A stretch of 64,000 nucleotides of DNA from Methylophaga sp. OBS3 (GTDB lineage Bacteria; Pseudomonadota; Gammaproteobacteria; Nitrosococcales; Methylophagaceae). Positions 48,809-57,718 of the stretch are shown here, one piece after another (position 1 is the first letter of the stretch; each line of letters opens with the position of its first letter). The position numbers and the translations under genes were made by a program. The stretch lies in the NCBI RefSeq assembly GCF_026319325.1, contig NZ_JAPDMU010000001.1:310001-374000 (forward strand), read 5' to 3'. The notes beneath the pieces were generated by a model. That model saw only the letters and a list, made by a program, of their open reading frames with translations, made no database searches and was not told where the DNA came from.

Positions 48809-51454
48809 TTGACTCAGCAAAAACCTGTCTTTACAACCTGTCCCTACTGCGGTGTTGGCTGCGGTGTGCAAGCCACACCTAAGTCAAACGGCACAGTAGC
48901 GATCAAAGGTGACACCTCGCACCCAGCCAATTTGGGGCGTTTGTGTTCGAAAGGAGCAGCGTTAGGTGAGACAGTAAAATTAGATGGTCGATTGTTATAT
49001 CCGTATGTCGATGGTCAGCGTGTCAGTTGGGATAGTGCGCTTGATACTGTCGCGAATGGTTTTCAAAAAATCATTAATGAACATGGCCCAGAAGCCGTGG
49101 CATTTTATGTCTCAGGGCAATTGCTGACCGAAGACTATTACGTTGCCAACAAGCTAATGAAAGGTTTTATTGGTAGCGCCAATATTGATACCAACTCACG
49201 CCTGTGTATGTCATCGGCAGTGGCGGGCTATAAACGGGCATTTGGTTGTGATGCGGTGCCTAATAACTATGAAGATCTGGAACAAGCGGATCTGCTGGTT
49301 ATCGAAGGCTCAAACACCGCTTGGTGTCATCCTGTGGTGTTTCAACGGATAACCGCAGCAAAACAAGCTAACTCAAAGCTAAAAGTCATTGTGATCGATC
49401 CGCGTAAAACGGCGACCTGTGAAATCGCTGACTTACATTTGCCATTAAAGCCCGGTACTGATGCGGTCTTGTTTAATGGCTTATTGAATTATCTGCGTCG
49501 TGAAGACTATCTGGATTGGGGATTTCTTGAGGCGCACACCGAGGGCTTTTCTGCGGCGCTAGCCAAAGCTAAAGATACTGCCGGCAATGTGCCAGAAGTA
49601 GCTAAAAACTGTGAGTTACCTGAGCAAGACGTGGCTCGATTTTTTCAGATGTTTGCGTCAACCAGCAAAGTCATCACCTTGTATTCACAAGGCGTTAATC
49701 AGTCATCATCTGGTACAGATAAAAGTAACAGCATCATCAACTGTCACTTAGCAACTGGCCGAATTGGTCTACCGGGTATGGGGCCGTTTTCAATAACAGG
49801 TCAACCCAATGCCATGGGCGGTCGTGAAGTGGGTGGGTTGAGTAATCAATTAGCCGCACATATGGATTTAGATAATCCAACTCACCATGATTTGGTGTCA
49901 CGCTTTTGGCAAACAGACAATCTAGCCAATCAAGCCGGTGCGAAAGCCGTGGATATGTTCCAAGACGTTGCCAGTGGCAAGATCAAAGCGATTTGGATCA
50001 TGGCAACCAATCCGGTGGTCAGCATGCCAGATGCTGATGCTGTAAAAAATGCATTAGCAAAATGTGAGTTAGTGGTTGTTTCAGATTGCGAAGCCAATAC
50101 AGATACCACGCAATACGCTAATGTTTTATTACCAGCACAGGCGTGGGGTGAAAAGGATGGTACGGTAACCAACTCTGAACGTCGTATCAGCCGCCAACGC
50201 CAATTTTTACCTTCACCAGGCGAAGCGAAGCCTGACTGGTGGATCATCAGCCAAGTGGCTGCACGCTTAGGTTTTGAAAAAGCATTTCCTTATAAGACAG
50301 CAGTACAGATTTTCCGTGAACATGCTGCGTTATCTGCTTTTGAAAATGAAGGCAGCCGACTGTTTAATTTGAGCATGCTGACCGATATGTCGGCGTTGGA
50401 ATACGACACACTTCAACCAGTGCAATGGCCGGTCACCAAATCAGCACCCGCAGGCACGCCACGTTTATTTGCAGATCGTCATTTTTATACCGAAAGTGGC
50501 AAGGCACGGATGATTCCGGTCGAACCAAGATTGCCATTTCATGCAACTTGTGAAGATTACCCATTGATTTTGAATACCGGTCGTATTCGCGATCAATGGC
50601 ACACCATGACAAGAACTACTCGCGCCCCTCAGCTCAATACCCATATTGATGAACCTTTTGTACAGATTCATGCGGTAGATGCTGATAAATGGCAGCTTGA
50701 GCAAAATGGACTCGCCGAACTAAGCAGCCGTTGGGGACGTATGGTCGTACGCGTATCAATTACCGCAGAACAACGTCAGGGCAGTGTGTTTGTGCCTATG
50801 CACTGGAATCAACAAACCGCCTCAATGGCCCGTGTTGATGTATTAGTGGCACCTGTCACTGATCCAATTTCTGGACAACCGGAATCCAAACATACCCCCG
50901 TGAATATCAAGCCATACCGACCAAGTTGGTACGGGTTTATTTTTTCTCGCCAGCGCCTACAAATCGAATCACCTGAATATTGGGTCAGTATTCGCGGCGA
51001 AAAATTCTGGCGCTACGAATTAGCAGGACTGACAACACTGAGTGATCCAATGAACTGGGCCAAACAACTCCTAGGTGAAGAAGGGGAGTGGCTGGATTTC
51101 ATGGATAAGAAAGCAGGCCGTTATCGCACCGGTAAGGTGGTCGATGGTCGCTTAGAAGGTGTTGTTTATGTCTCGCCCAAGCCTGATTTGCCTAGCCGTT
51201 CATGGCTGAGCCAACTGTTTCAGGCGGAAAAGCTTTCTGATGCCGAACGTATGAATTTACTGATCGGTAAACCCACAACAGGACAGGTCGATATTGGTCG
51301 TGTCGTCTGTGCTTGTTTTGGGGTTGGTGAAAATACGTTATGTCAGAAAATTGCCAACGGTGAAGTTGGCTCTGTCGAAGAAATTGGACAGAAATTAAAA
51401 GCAGGTACCAACTGTGGTTCCTGTATTCCGGAGTTAAAAAAATTATTGGGTTAG
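48809..51454 (+). CDS. nasA: Assimilatory nitrate reductase catalytic subunit
   Basis: Cytoplasmic molybdenum enzyme reducing nitrate to nitrite. The 881-residue protein has the N-terminal [4Fe-4S] site TCPYCGVGCGVQ...GRLCSKGA, the bis-MGD core (SRLCMSSAVAGYKRAFG, GRIGLPGMGPFSITGQPNAMGGREVG cited in part), the cofactor-closing C-terminal domain with NTGRIRDQWHTMTRT, and a C-terminal BFD-like [2Fe-2S] domain (CACFGVGENTL...GTNCGSCIPELKKL) as in Klebsiella NasA. The start is TTG with AGGA about eight bases upstream. No separate electron-donor subunit (NasC/NasB type) is nearby. It starts nine bases after nirD. Confidence 0.96.
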   Translation: MTQQKPVFTTCPYCGVGCGVQATPKSNGTVAIKGDTSHPANLGRLCSKGAALGETVKLDGRLLYPYVDGQRVSWDSALDTVANGFQKIINEHGPEAVAFYVSGQLLTEDYYVANKLMKGFIGSANIDTNSRLCMSSAVAGYKRAFGCDAVPNNYEDLEQADLLVIEGSNTAWCHPVVFQRITAAKQANSKLKVIVIDPRKTATCEIADLHLPLKPGTDAVLFNGLLNYLRREDYLDWGFLEAHTEGFSAALAKAKDTAGNVPEVAKNCELPEQDVARFFQMFASTSKVITLYSQGVNQSSSGTDKSNSIINCHLATGRIGLPGMGPFSITGQPNAMGGREVGGLSNQLAAHMDLDNPTHHDLVSRFWQTDNLANQAGAKAVDMFQDVASGKIKAIWIMATNPVVSMPDADAVKNALAKCELVVVSDCEANTDTTQYANVLLPAQAWGEKDGTVTNSERRISRQRQFLPSPGEAKPDWWIISQVAARLGFEKAFPYKTAVQIFREHAALSAFENEGSRLFNLSMLTDMSALEYDTLQPVQWPVTKSAPAGTPRLFADRHFYTESGKARMIPVEPRLPFHATCEDYPLILNTGRIRDQWHTMTRTTRAPQLNTHIDEPFVQIHAVDADKWQLEQNGLAELSSRWGRMVVRVSITAEQRQGSVFVPMHWNQQTASMARVDVLVAPVTDPISGQPESKHTPVNIKPYRPSWYGFIFSRQRLQIESPEYWVSIRGEKFWRYELAGLTTLSDPMNWAKQLLGEEGEWLDFMDKKAGRYRTGKVVDGRLEGVVYVSPKPDLPSRSWLSQLFQAEKLSDAERMNLLIGKPTTGQVDIGRVVCACFGVGENTLCQKIANGEVGSVEEIGQKLKAGTNCGSCIPELKKLLG

Positions 51455-51590
51455 GGCCCGCATACCCTGACGCAATTCTTAGTGACACATTTTTGCTGGT
51501 CAACTGCATCGTCGCAGGCACTTTTAAATTATTTAGCAATGAAATCATGGCTGAAAGAGCTCAGCTGTGCCTTTTATAAGGAAAAAAAAG

Positions 51591-52865
51591 ATGTCGATGT
51601 TACAAAAACCAGTATCTCTGGCAGTGATTGCTGCCGGTTTAAGTAGTATGAGTGTAGCCAGCAATGCGATGGCGGAAGATGCTTTTATTGAAGCTTTGAC
51701 GGGTGGCAAAGTAAGCTTTTCTGCCCGTGCCCGATATGAGCACGTGGATCAGGATAATGCGTTAAAAAATGCTGAAGCACTGACTTTACGCACCAGTTTA
51801 GGCTATAAAACTGGCGCTTTTCATGGGTTTAGTGGTTTTATTGAATTTCAAGATGTTTCACATCTTGGTTCAGACCGTTTTAATGCTGCGGGCACCAATG
51901 GTGAGCCAGATTACTCGGTGGTCGCTGATCCAGAAGGTACCGATGTAAATCAGGCCTATTTGGCATTTAATGGTTTTGATACCGAGTTTCGTTTCGGTCG
52001 TCAGGAGATTACTTACCGCCAAGCACCGTTTCACCGCTTTATCGGTAATATTTTATGGCGTCAAAACCATCAATCATTTGATGCGTTTTCCGTTACCAAT
52101 AAATCATTTGAAAACTTAACTTTGAACTACGCCTATATTGATGAAGTTCATACAATTTTTGGTGATGATAAAACCGATGCGGCGGCATTGATCTTTGATG
52201 GTGATATCGCCATGGATAGCCACCTGTTTAATGTTCAATACACTGGCCTGCCAATTGGTACTTTGGAAGGTTATACCTACTTGCTGGATTATGAAGATTC
52301 AGCATTAGATTCTGCTTTCTCACGCGCCACTTATGGTGCGAGATTATCCGGTGCAAAACCATTAAATGATGCATTCACCATGGTTTACACCGCAGAGTAT
52401 GCAACACAAGACGACTATGCTGATGGAGAAATGGACCAGCAAGATTACTACCTGCTTGAGTTAGGTACGAAATACAAAGGTTGGTTAGTTAAGCTGTCAC
52501 ATGAAGTACAAGAGGGTGATGGCACATTTAGTTTCCGTACACCTTTAGGTACTAACCATGCTTTCCAAGGCTGGGCGGATATGTTTTTGGCGACACCAAC
52601 CCAAGGGCTTGAAGATACGTTCGTGACGGTTGTGGGCAATGTGTTCGGTGCCAAACTGGTTGTGGCTTACCATGATTTTGAAACGGACGAAGGCAGCTTA
52701 GATGCCGGTAATGAATTGGATGTGATGTTAAGCAAAACATTCAATAAACATTACACGCTAGAGTTGAAATACGCTGACTATAACGCTGATTCAGAATACT
52801 CAGCTGTTAACCCAATGTCAGTGGATACGGAAAAATTCTGGCTGACAGGCTCAATTAGTTTTTAA
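51591..52865 (+). CDS. Outer-membrane porin in the nitrate cluster
   Basis: A 424-residue beta-barrel protein with a signal peptide (MSMLQKPVSLAVIAAGLSSM onward, cleavage near NAMAED). The mature part opens with VSFSARARYEHVDQDNALKN and LRTSLGYKTGAFHGFSGFIE, the pattern of alginate-export/OprD-like porins, has alternating strands throughout and ends in GSISF with the terminal Phe needed for barrel assembly. Its place between nasA and the nitrate importer suggests it admits nitrate or nitrite, but this is inference. AAGGA lies nine bases before the ATG. A strong terminator follows. Confidence 0.85.
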   Translation: MSMLQKPVSLAVIAAGLSSMSVASNAMAEDAFIEALTGGKVSFSARARYEHVDQDNALKNAEALTLRTSLGYKTGAFHGFSGFIEFQDVSHLGSDRFNAAGTNGEPDYSVVADPEGTDVNQAYLAFNGFDTEFRFGRQEITYRQAPFHRFIGNILWRQNHQSFDAFSVTNKSFENLTLNYAYIDEVHTIFGDDKTDAAALIFDGDIAMDSHLFNVQYTGLPIGTLEGYTYLLDYEDSALDSAFSRATYGARLSGAKPLNDAFTMVYTAEYATQDDYADGEMDQQDYYLLELGTKYKGWLVKLSHEVQEGDGTFSFRTPLGTNHAFQGWADMFLATPTQGLEDTFVTVVGNVFGAKLVVAYHDFETDEGSLDAGNELDVMLSKTFNKHYTLELKYADYNADSEYSAVNPMSVDTEKFWLTGSISF

Positions 52866-52874
52866 TGTTCTACC

Positions 52875-52915
52875 AAAAACCGGATCAGTTCTAAAAAGGC
52901 TGATCCGGTTTTTTT
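52875..52915 (+). terminator. Intrinsic terminator after porin gene
   Basis: AAAAACCGGATCAG pairs with CTGATCCGGTTTTT around an 11-base loop, ending in seven T. It closes the nirB-porin transcription unit. Confidence 0.93.
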
Positions 52916-52992
52916 ATTGCCTTTTACTTTCATTATCCCCCCGCTGAATGTAGATTATTGCTTGCAACGAGCGAGATGAAACATTCACACCA

Positions 52993-53814
52993 ATGAACTC
53001 ATTAACCCCAGATGATCGTGCGCAAATCAAAGCTGGTTTGCACCTCATCAAATACATTCAAAGAGTCATCGTACTGGCGCAGCAGCACCGTGGTATGAGT
53101 AATACTTTGATGCAGGGGAACGAGGCATTAAAACCAGAGTTACTCGCCGTACAAACAGTGCTTGATCAACTAGTTTCCAACAAAAGCAGAAAAAATGTAC
53201 GCATAAAAAGCGAACTGAAAGTTTTCCCTGAGTGGAAATTAGTCGCCAAGGCTTGGCCAAAACTCAGAGATAACGCACTCTCAAAGGAATGGCAGGTTCA
53301 TACGCTGTTTCGCGAGCACAATGTCCTGATTGCCAGACTACTGACGTTACTGGAAGAAGTTATCCAGCAATATCATTTGCAAGCCATCATGTTGGATAAG
53401 GTTAATCACGCGCTAACGGTTTGTGTGCATACCCTAAAAGTTGCTGAAAACATCGCCCAACTTCGTGGCATTGGTTCAGGTGTCAGTACTAATCCTGTTG
53501 TTGAAAACAGCGATAAGCTGATGCTGGACTACTTGCGTAATTCCGTTGTTGAAAACAGTGATCTGTTATTTAACGAGTTAATGCAGATCGCCACACCATT
53601 CCTGAAAAAACAGTTGGCCATGTCTAGCCAGTCGATTCGCGACAGTCTCAATACCTTGCTCAAAGCCATTGATGGCATGATGCTTAATCAAGCCGAATTT
53701 AATATGTCGACAAAGCAATTCTTCAATATGGCGACGATTCCAATTGATGGCTTACAAGTCGTCTTTAATCTCATCATTAACACCATCGCTGAACAATACG
53801 CCATCACCGTTTAA
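52993..53814 (+). CDS. NIT-domain-like nitrate/nitrite sensing protein without output domain
   Basis: A 273-residue all-helical soluble protein. The segment YIQRVIVLAQQHRGMSNTLM resembles the nitrate-contact helix of NIT domains (as in Klebsiella NasR), and a second helix with ENIAQLRGIGSGVSTN could close the bundle. NasR carries a C-terminal ANTAR RNA-binding domain for antitermination; none is seen here, and the chain ends with the sensory helices. It sits between the porin and the nitrate importer on the same strand. There is no ribosome site in front of the ATG. The family call rests on pattern and context. Confidence 0.6.
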   Translation: MNSLTPDDRAQIKAGLHLIKYIQRVIVLAQQHRGMSNTLMQGNEALKPELLAVQTVLDQLVSNKSRKNVRIKSELKVFPEWKLVAKAWPKLRDNALSKEWQVHTLFREHNVLIARLLTLLEEVIQQYHLQAIMLDKVNHALTVCVHTLKVAENIAQLRGIGSGVSTNPVVENSDKLMLDYLRNSVVENSDLLFNELMQIATPFLKKQLAMSSQSIRDSLNTLLKAIDGMMLNQAEFNMSTKQFFNMATIPIDGLQVVFNLIINTIAEQYAITV

Positions 53815-53980
53815 ACGATAGTTTGTTGTTCACAATTTCCATAATCTGATGCATTTAGTGGGCAGTTTTTGCTGACCGAGAATCTTTGCTCAGAGACTGA
53901 GATATTTCAGAAAGTACCCATAACTTATTATTCTGCAAGCAGACGAAGAAGCACCGTAAACATTCATAAGACAAATATTT

Positions 53981-53995
53981 GCACCATTTCTGTGC
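53981..53995. promoter_or_regulatory. NtrC binding site upstream of nrtA
   Basis: GCACCATTTCTGTGC has the GCAC-N7-GTGC half-site arrangement of the NtrC consensus. It lies about 130 bases upstream of the transcription start predicted from the sigma-54 promoter, a typical enhancer distance. Confidence 0.75.
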
Positions 53996-54093
53996 GTAAA
54001 ATGTTGTTAGGTCAGGTTTTAGGCTTAAAAAATTAACTGTCTAACTTTTATATGTTATTGATAGTAAAGTATTTAATTTTGAATATTTATATG

Positions 54094-54109
54094 TGGCATA
54101 AATAATGCT
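54094..54109 (+). promoter_or_regulatory. Sigma-54 promoter of nrtABD
   Basis: TGGCATAAATAATGCT has the invariant -24 GG and -12 GC at the correct spacing. It differs from the consensus at two less constrained positions. Confidence 0.8.
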
Positions 54110-54212
54110 TTTTTACTTACGAAAAAATACAAAGGTGTATTTAGCTTGACCAAACGACCAGCAAAAAATATGCGATTTGATTCATCAGAAATTATTTATC
54201 TTGGAGTTTATG

Positions 54213-55616
54213 ATGCAGCCTAAATTCAAATTTTTAACCCGCATTAATCTTGCGAAAGTTATTGCGAGCGCTGGTCTGATTTTTTCGGCCAGCTTATTAC
54301 CAACCTCATTTATCCATGCAGCACCTGGCGAAGTCGAAAAACCAGATCTCAAGTTTGGCTTTATCAAACTGACCGACATGGCACCTTTGGCGATTGCTTA
54401 CGAAAAATTCTTTTTTGAAGACGAAGGTTTGTACGTCACCCTGGAAGCACAAGCAAACTGGAAAGTACTGTTAGACGGCGTTATCGATGGCACTTTAGAT
54501 GGTGCTCATATGTTAGCGGGTCAGCCATTAGGTGCGACGATTGGTTTTGGTACTAAAGCAGACATCATTACTGCCTTTAGTATGGATCTCAATGGTAACG
54601 GCATCACAGTTTCAAATGATGTATGGGAACAGATGAAACCAAACATTCCTGTTGGTGCTGATGGCAAACTTCAACATCCAATTAGCGCTTCTGCTTTAAA
54701 GCCCGTTGTTGATGCGTATAAAGCAGAAGGTGAGTCCTTCAAAATGGGCATGGTGTTTCCAGTCTCAACCCATAACTATGAATTACGTTATTGGTTAGCT
54801 GCTGGTGGTATTCACCCTGGTTATTATGCGCCACACAAAGGTGATGTCAGTGGTCAGTTGCAAGCAGACGCTTTGTTATCAGTAACGCCACCACCACAAA
54901 TGCCTGTGACAATGGAAGCGGGCACCATCCATGGCTACTGCGTTGGTGAACCATGGAATCAACAAGCTGTGTTTAAAGGTATTGGTGTGCCTGTGATTAC
55001 CGATTACGAAATCTGGAAAAACAACCCAGAAAAAGTATTTGGTGTCAGCAAACAATGGGCAGAAGAAAATCCAAATACCCATATTGCCGTTGTCAAAGCG
55101 TTAATTCGTGCAGCAGCGTGGTTAGATGAAAATAACAATGCTAATCGCAAAGAAGCCGCAAAGATCCTGTCTCAAAGTAACTATGTTGGTGCTGACTACG
55201 AAGTCATTGCCAATAGCATGACCGGCACGTTCGAATACGAGAAAGGCGATAAGCGTGAGGTACCGGATTTCAATGTGTTCTTCCGTTATAACGCTACCTA
55301 TCCTTACTACAGTGATGCCATCTGGTATCTGACCCAAATGCGTCGTTGGGGTCAAATCTCAGAAGCCAAACCAGATAGTTGGTACATGGATATGGCAAAA
55401 CAAGTTTATCGTCCAGATGTCTATGCCATCGCCGCTCAAGAGCTGATTGAAGAAGGCAAACTGCCAGCGTCAGCATTTCCTGACTTTGCAACAGAAACCG
55501 GTTTTAAACCTGCTCAAACTGAGTTTATTGATGGTGTGACTTATGACGGTACACAGCCAAATGCTTACTTAGAACAGTTTCCAATTGGTTTAAAAGGTGA
55601 TGCGCTTGTTGAATAA
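54213..55616 (+). CDS. nrtA: Nitrate ABC transporter substrate-binding protein
   Basis: Periplasmic nitrate/nitrite-binding protein of the NrtA/CmpA/NasF family, 467 residues. A long signal sequence with a hydrophobic core (about 15-35) ends near FIHAAPG. The mature part has [20 protein letters not shown] at the start and then [43 protein letters not shown] and [13 protein letters not shown], which shape the nitrate pocket in this family. GGAG lies three bases before an ATG at 54210 and six before the ATG at 54213; I use the second. First gene of the sigma-54/NtrC-controlled importer operon. Confidence 0.95.
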   Translation: MQPKFKFLTRINLAKVIASAGLIFSASLLPTSFIHAAPGEVEKPDLKFGFIKLTDMAPLAIAYEKFFFEDEGLYVTLEAQANWKVLLDGVIDGTLDGAHMLAGQPLGATIGFGTKADIITAFSMDLNGNGITVSNDVWEQMKPNIPVGADGKLQHPISASALKPVVDAYKAEGESFKMGMVFPVSTHNYELRYWLAAGGIHPGYYAPHKGDVSGQLQADALLSVTPPPQMPVTMEAGTIHGYCVGEPWNQQAVFKGIGVPVITDYEIWKNNPEKVFGVSKQWAEENPNTHIAVVKALIRAAAWLDENNNANRKEAAKILSQSNYVGADYEVIANSMTGTFEYEKGDKREVPDFNVFFRYNATYPYYSDAIWYLTQMRRWGQISEAKPDSWYMDMAKQVYRPDVYAIAAQELIEEGKLPASAFPDFATETGFKPAQTEFIDGVTYDGTQPNAYLEQFPIGLKGDALVE

Positions 55617-55637
55617 GCGGCATCAAGAAACAGTCAT

Positions 55638-55656
55638 CCCGCCTGAACAAGGCGGG
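55638..55656 (+). repeat. Intercistronic hairpin between nrtA and nrtB
   Basis: CCCGCC, seven-base loop, GGCGGG with no T-run after it. Such hairpins after binding-protein genes stabilise the upstream mRNA and raise its yield relative to the permease. Confidence 0.6.
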
Positions 55657-55689
55657 GTGTTTAACTCTCAATCAAGATGAAGAGCCATT

Positions 55690-56712
55690 ATGAAAGATAA
55701 AACAATACGCTTTCTCGAATTGATTGGTTTTACCTGGTTTGTACCGGTAGTGAAGCTAGTCTCTGGTGAGTCCCCAAAACACCAACTACAACAATTAGCA
55801 AAAATGGTTGGGGTGCCTTTATTTGCCATCGTGGTATTTCTATTTTGCTGGCACATTGGTGCTGCAAAAATTATTACCAGCCTAGGTCAAGTGCCAGGCC
55901 CAACACAGGTTTGGGAGCAAAGCGGCGTATTACTTGATGAACATCATCAAGAGCATGAGCGTGAAGCGGCTTTTTATGAACGTCAGGAAAAACGCAACGC
56001 CGATAAATTGGCTAAAGATCCTGAAGCCGAAGTCACGATCCGTCCTTACACCGGTAAAGCGACCTTTATTGATCAGATCTTCACCAGCTTATTTACCGTA
56101 TTTGTTGGCTTTTTATTGGCCACATTAATTGCAGTGCCAGTCGGTGTCATCGCGGGTTTGTCTGACACGATTTATTCGGCTTTAAATCCACTTATTCAGA
56201 TATTTAAACCCGTATCACCGCTTGCTTGGTTACCGATTGTGACCATGGTAGTCAGTGCATTATATGTTTCTGATAATCCCATGTTTGAAAAGTCTTTCGT
56301 GACTTCAGCGATTACTGTGACCTTATGCTCTTTATGGCCAACACTTATCAATACTGCGGTCGGTGTGTCGTCTATTGATAAAGACTTAATTAACGTTGCC
56401 AAGGTATTACGTCTTAACTACATCACCACCGTCTGGAAAGTCGTTATTCCAGCATCCATCCCGATGATTTTTACGGGATTACGTATCTCTCTAGGTATCG
56501 GCTGGATGGTGCTGATTGCCGCAGAAATGCTGGCTCAGAATCCGGGCTTGGGTAAGTTCGTTTGGGATGAGTTCCAAAATGGTAGCTCAAGTTCATTGAG
56601 CCGAATCATGGTGGCGGTATTAACCATCGGTATTATCGGTTTCATTCTCGACCGATTCATTCTGAGCTTCCAGAAATTTTTCTCATACGATAAAAACGCG
56701 GTCATTCGCTAG
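55690..56712 (+). CDS. nrtB: Nitrate ABC transporter permease
   Basis: Inner-membrane subunit of the nitrate importer, 340 residues, larger than simple SsuC-type permeases. A first helix (about 41-60) is followed by a long charged insert (about 80-130, EHHQEHEREAAFYERQEKRN) and five more helices. The coupling segment INVAKVLRLNYITTVWKVVI and PASIPMIFTGLRISLGIGWM are characteristic of NrtB/TauC permeases. GAAGAG precedes the ATG; nrtD follows eight bases after its stop. Confidence 0.94.
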   Translation: MKDKTIRFLELIGFTWFVPVVKLVSGESPKHQLQQLAKMVGVPLFAIVVFLFCWHIGAAKIITSLGQVPGPTQVWEQSGVLLDEHHQEHEREAAFYERQEKRNADKLAKDPEAEVTIRPYTGKATFIDQIFTSLFTVFVGFLLATLIAVPVGVIAGLSDTIYSALNPLIQIFKPVSPLAWLPIVTMVVSALYVSDNPMFEKSFVTSAITVTLCSLWPTLINTAVGVSSIDKDLINVAKVLRLNYITTVWKVVIPASIPMIFTGLRISLGIGWMVLIAAEMLAQNPGLGKFVWDEFQNGSSSSLSRIMVAVLTIGIIGFILDRFILSFQKFFSYDKNAVIR

Positions 56713-56720
56713 GAGTCAAC

Positions 56721-57512
56721 ATGGATAAGTATCTTAATATTGATCACGTCAGTATCGATTTTCCGACACCGAATGGCCCGTTTCGCGCCTTGAATAACGT
56801 CAACCTGAAAATTGATAAGGGCGAATTTGTCAGCATCATTGGTCACTCGGGTTGTGGTAAATCTACTGTGATGAACATCGTTGGTGGTTTGCATAAAGCC
56901 ACAGAGGGCGGGGTGATTCTCGAAGGTAAAGAGGTTAATGAACCGGGTCCTGATAGAGCGATTGTGTTTCAAAATCACTCGCTATTTCCATGGCTGACTT
57001 GTTATCAAAATGTCGAGTTAGCCGTGAAATCGGTATTTGGTAAAACCCGTAGCAAGCAAGAAATCAAAGACTGGGTTGAGCACAATATCGAACTGGTCCA
57101 TATGAGTCATGCCCAACACAAAATGCCAGCTGAAATCTCTGGCGGTATGAAACAGCGTATTGGTATCGCCAGAGCATTATCCATGGAGCCGAAAGTTTTA
57201 CTGATGGATGAGCCGTTTGGGGCGTTGGATGCCTTAACTCGGGCGCACCTCCAGGATTCATTGATGGAAATTCAGGCGGAACTGAATAATACCGTCATTA
57301 TGATTACCCATGATGTTGATGAGGCAGTATTGCTGTCAGACAAAATTGTCATGATGACCAACGGCCCCGAGGCAACCATTGGTGAAGTGATGGAAGTGAA
57401 ACTCCCACGACCACGCAAACGTTTGGAGTTGGCCGATCAAGCCGATTACAACCATTATCGTTCAGAAGTTATTCACTTTTTACATGAGCGTCATGCACGC
57501 AATGTTGCCTAA
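56721..57512 (+). CDS. nrtD: Nitrate ABC transporter ATP-binding protein
   Basis: A 263-residue ATPase of the nitrate importer. Walker A is GHSGCGKST, the signature ISGGMKQRIGIARAL and Walker B LLMDEPFGALD, with the ITHDVDEAV switch. The variant signature with Met is usual in nitrate/sulfonate/taurine ATPases. It lacks the extra NrtA-like C-terminal domain found in cyanobacterial NrtC, so it corresponds to NrtD. AGGAG precedes the ATG by five bases. Confidence 0.94.
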   Translation: MDKYLNIDHVSIDFPTPNGPFRALNNVNLKIDKGEFVSIIGHSGCGKSTVMNIVGGLHKATEGGVILEGKEVNEPGPDRAIVFQNHSLFPWLTCYQNVELAVKSVFGKTRSKQEIKDWVEHNIELVHMSHAQHKMPAEISGGMKQRIGIARALSMEPKVLLMDEPFGALDALTRAHLQDSLMEIQAELNNTVIMITHDVDEAVLLSDKIVMMTNGPEATIGEVMEVKLPRPRKRLELADQADYNHYRSEVIHFLHERHARNVA

Positions 57513-57562
57513 GTTTTGAGTAAGCTCCTAGCAAGTTAATTGTCGGACTTGCAAAAGTAATT

Positions 57563-57585
57563 AGCCCCTTAATTGGGGCTTTTTG
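57563..57585 (+). terminator. Intrinsic terminator after nrtD
   Basis: AGCCCC, loop TTAATT, GGGGCT and five T, 50 bases after the stop codon. Confidence 0.9.
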
Positions 57586-57718
57586 CTGTTAACTGATAAG
57601 CTGGGGATTCCAGTTAAGGCTGGTATTCAATGAAGAATTGCTGCCTTTTTGACAATCGGTAACGGCACCGTAACCACATCTGTGTTACATTGCGCGCCAT
57701 TCTTCAAGATCCAAATGT

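Larger units (their letters stand above)
53815..54212. other. Upstream control region of nrtA
   Basis: About 400 bases without a gene, AT-rich. It contains an NtrC-type site (53981-53995) and a sigma-54 promoter (54094-54109). Between the promoter and the nrtA ATG is a leader of about 90 bases with no hairpin-plus-T-run, so a NasR-type antitermination leader is not evident. Confidence 0.7.
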
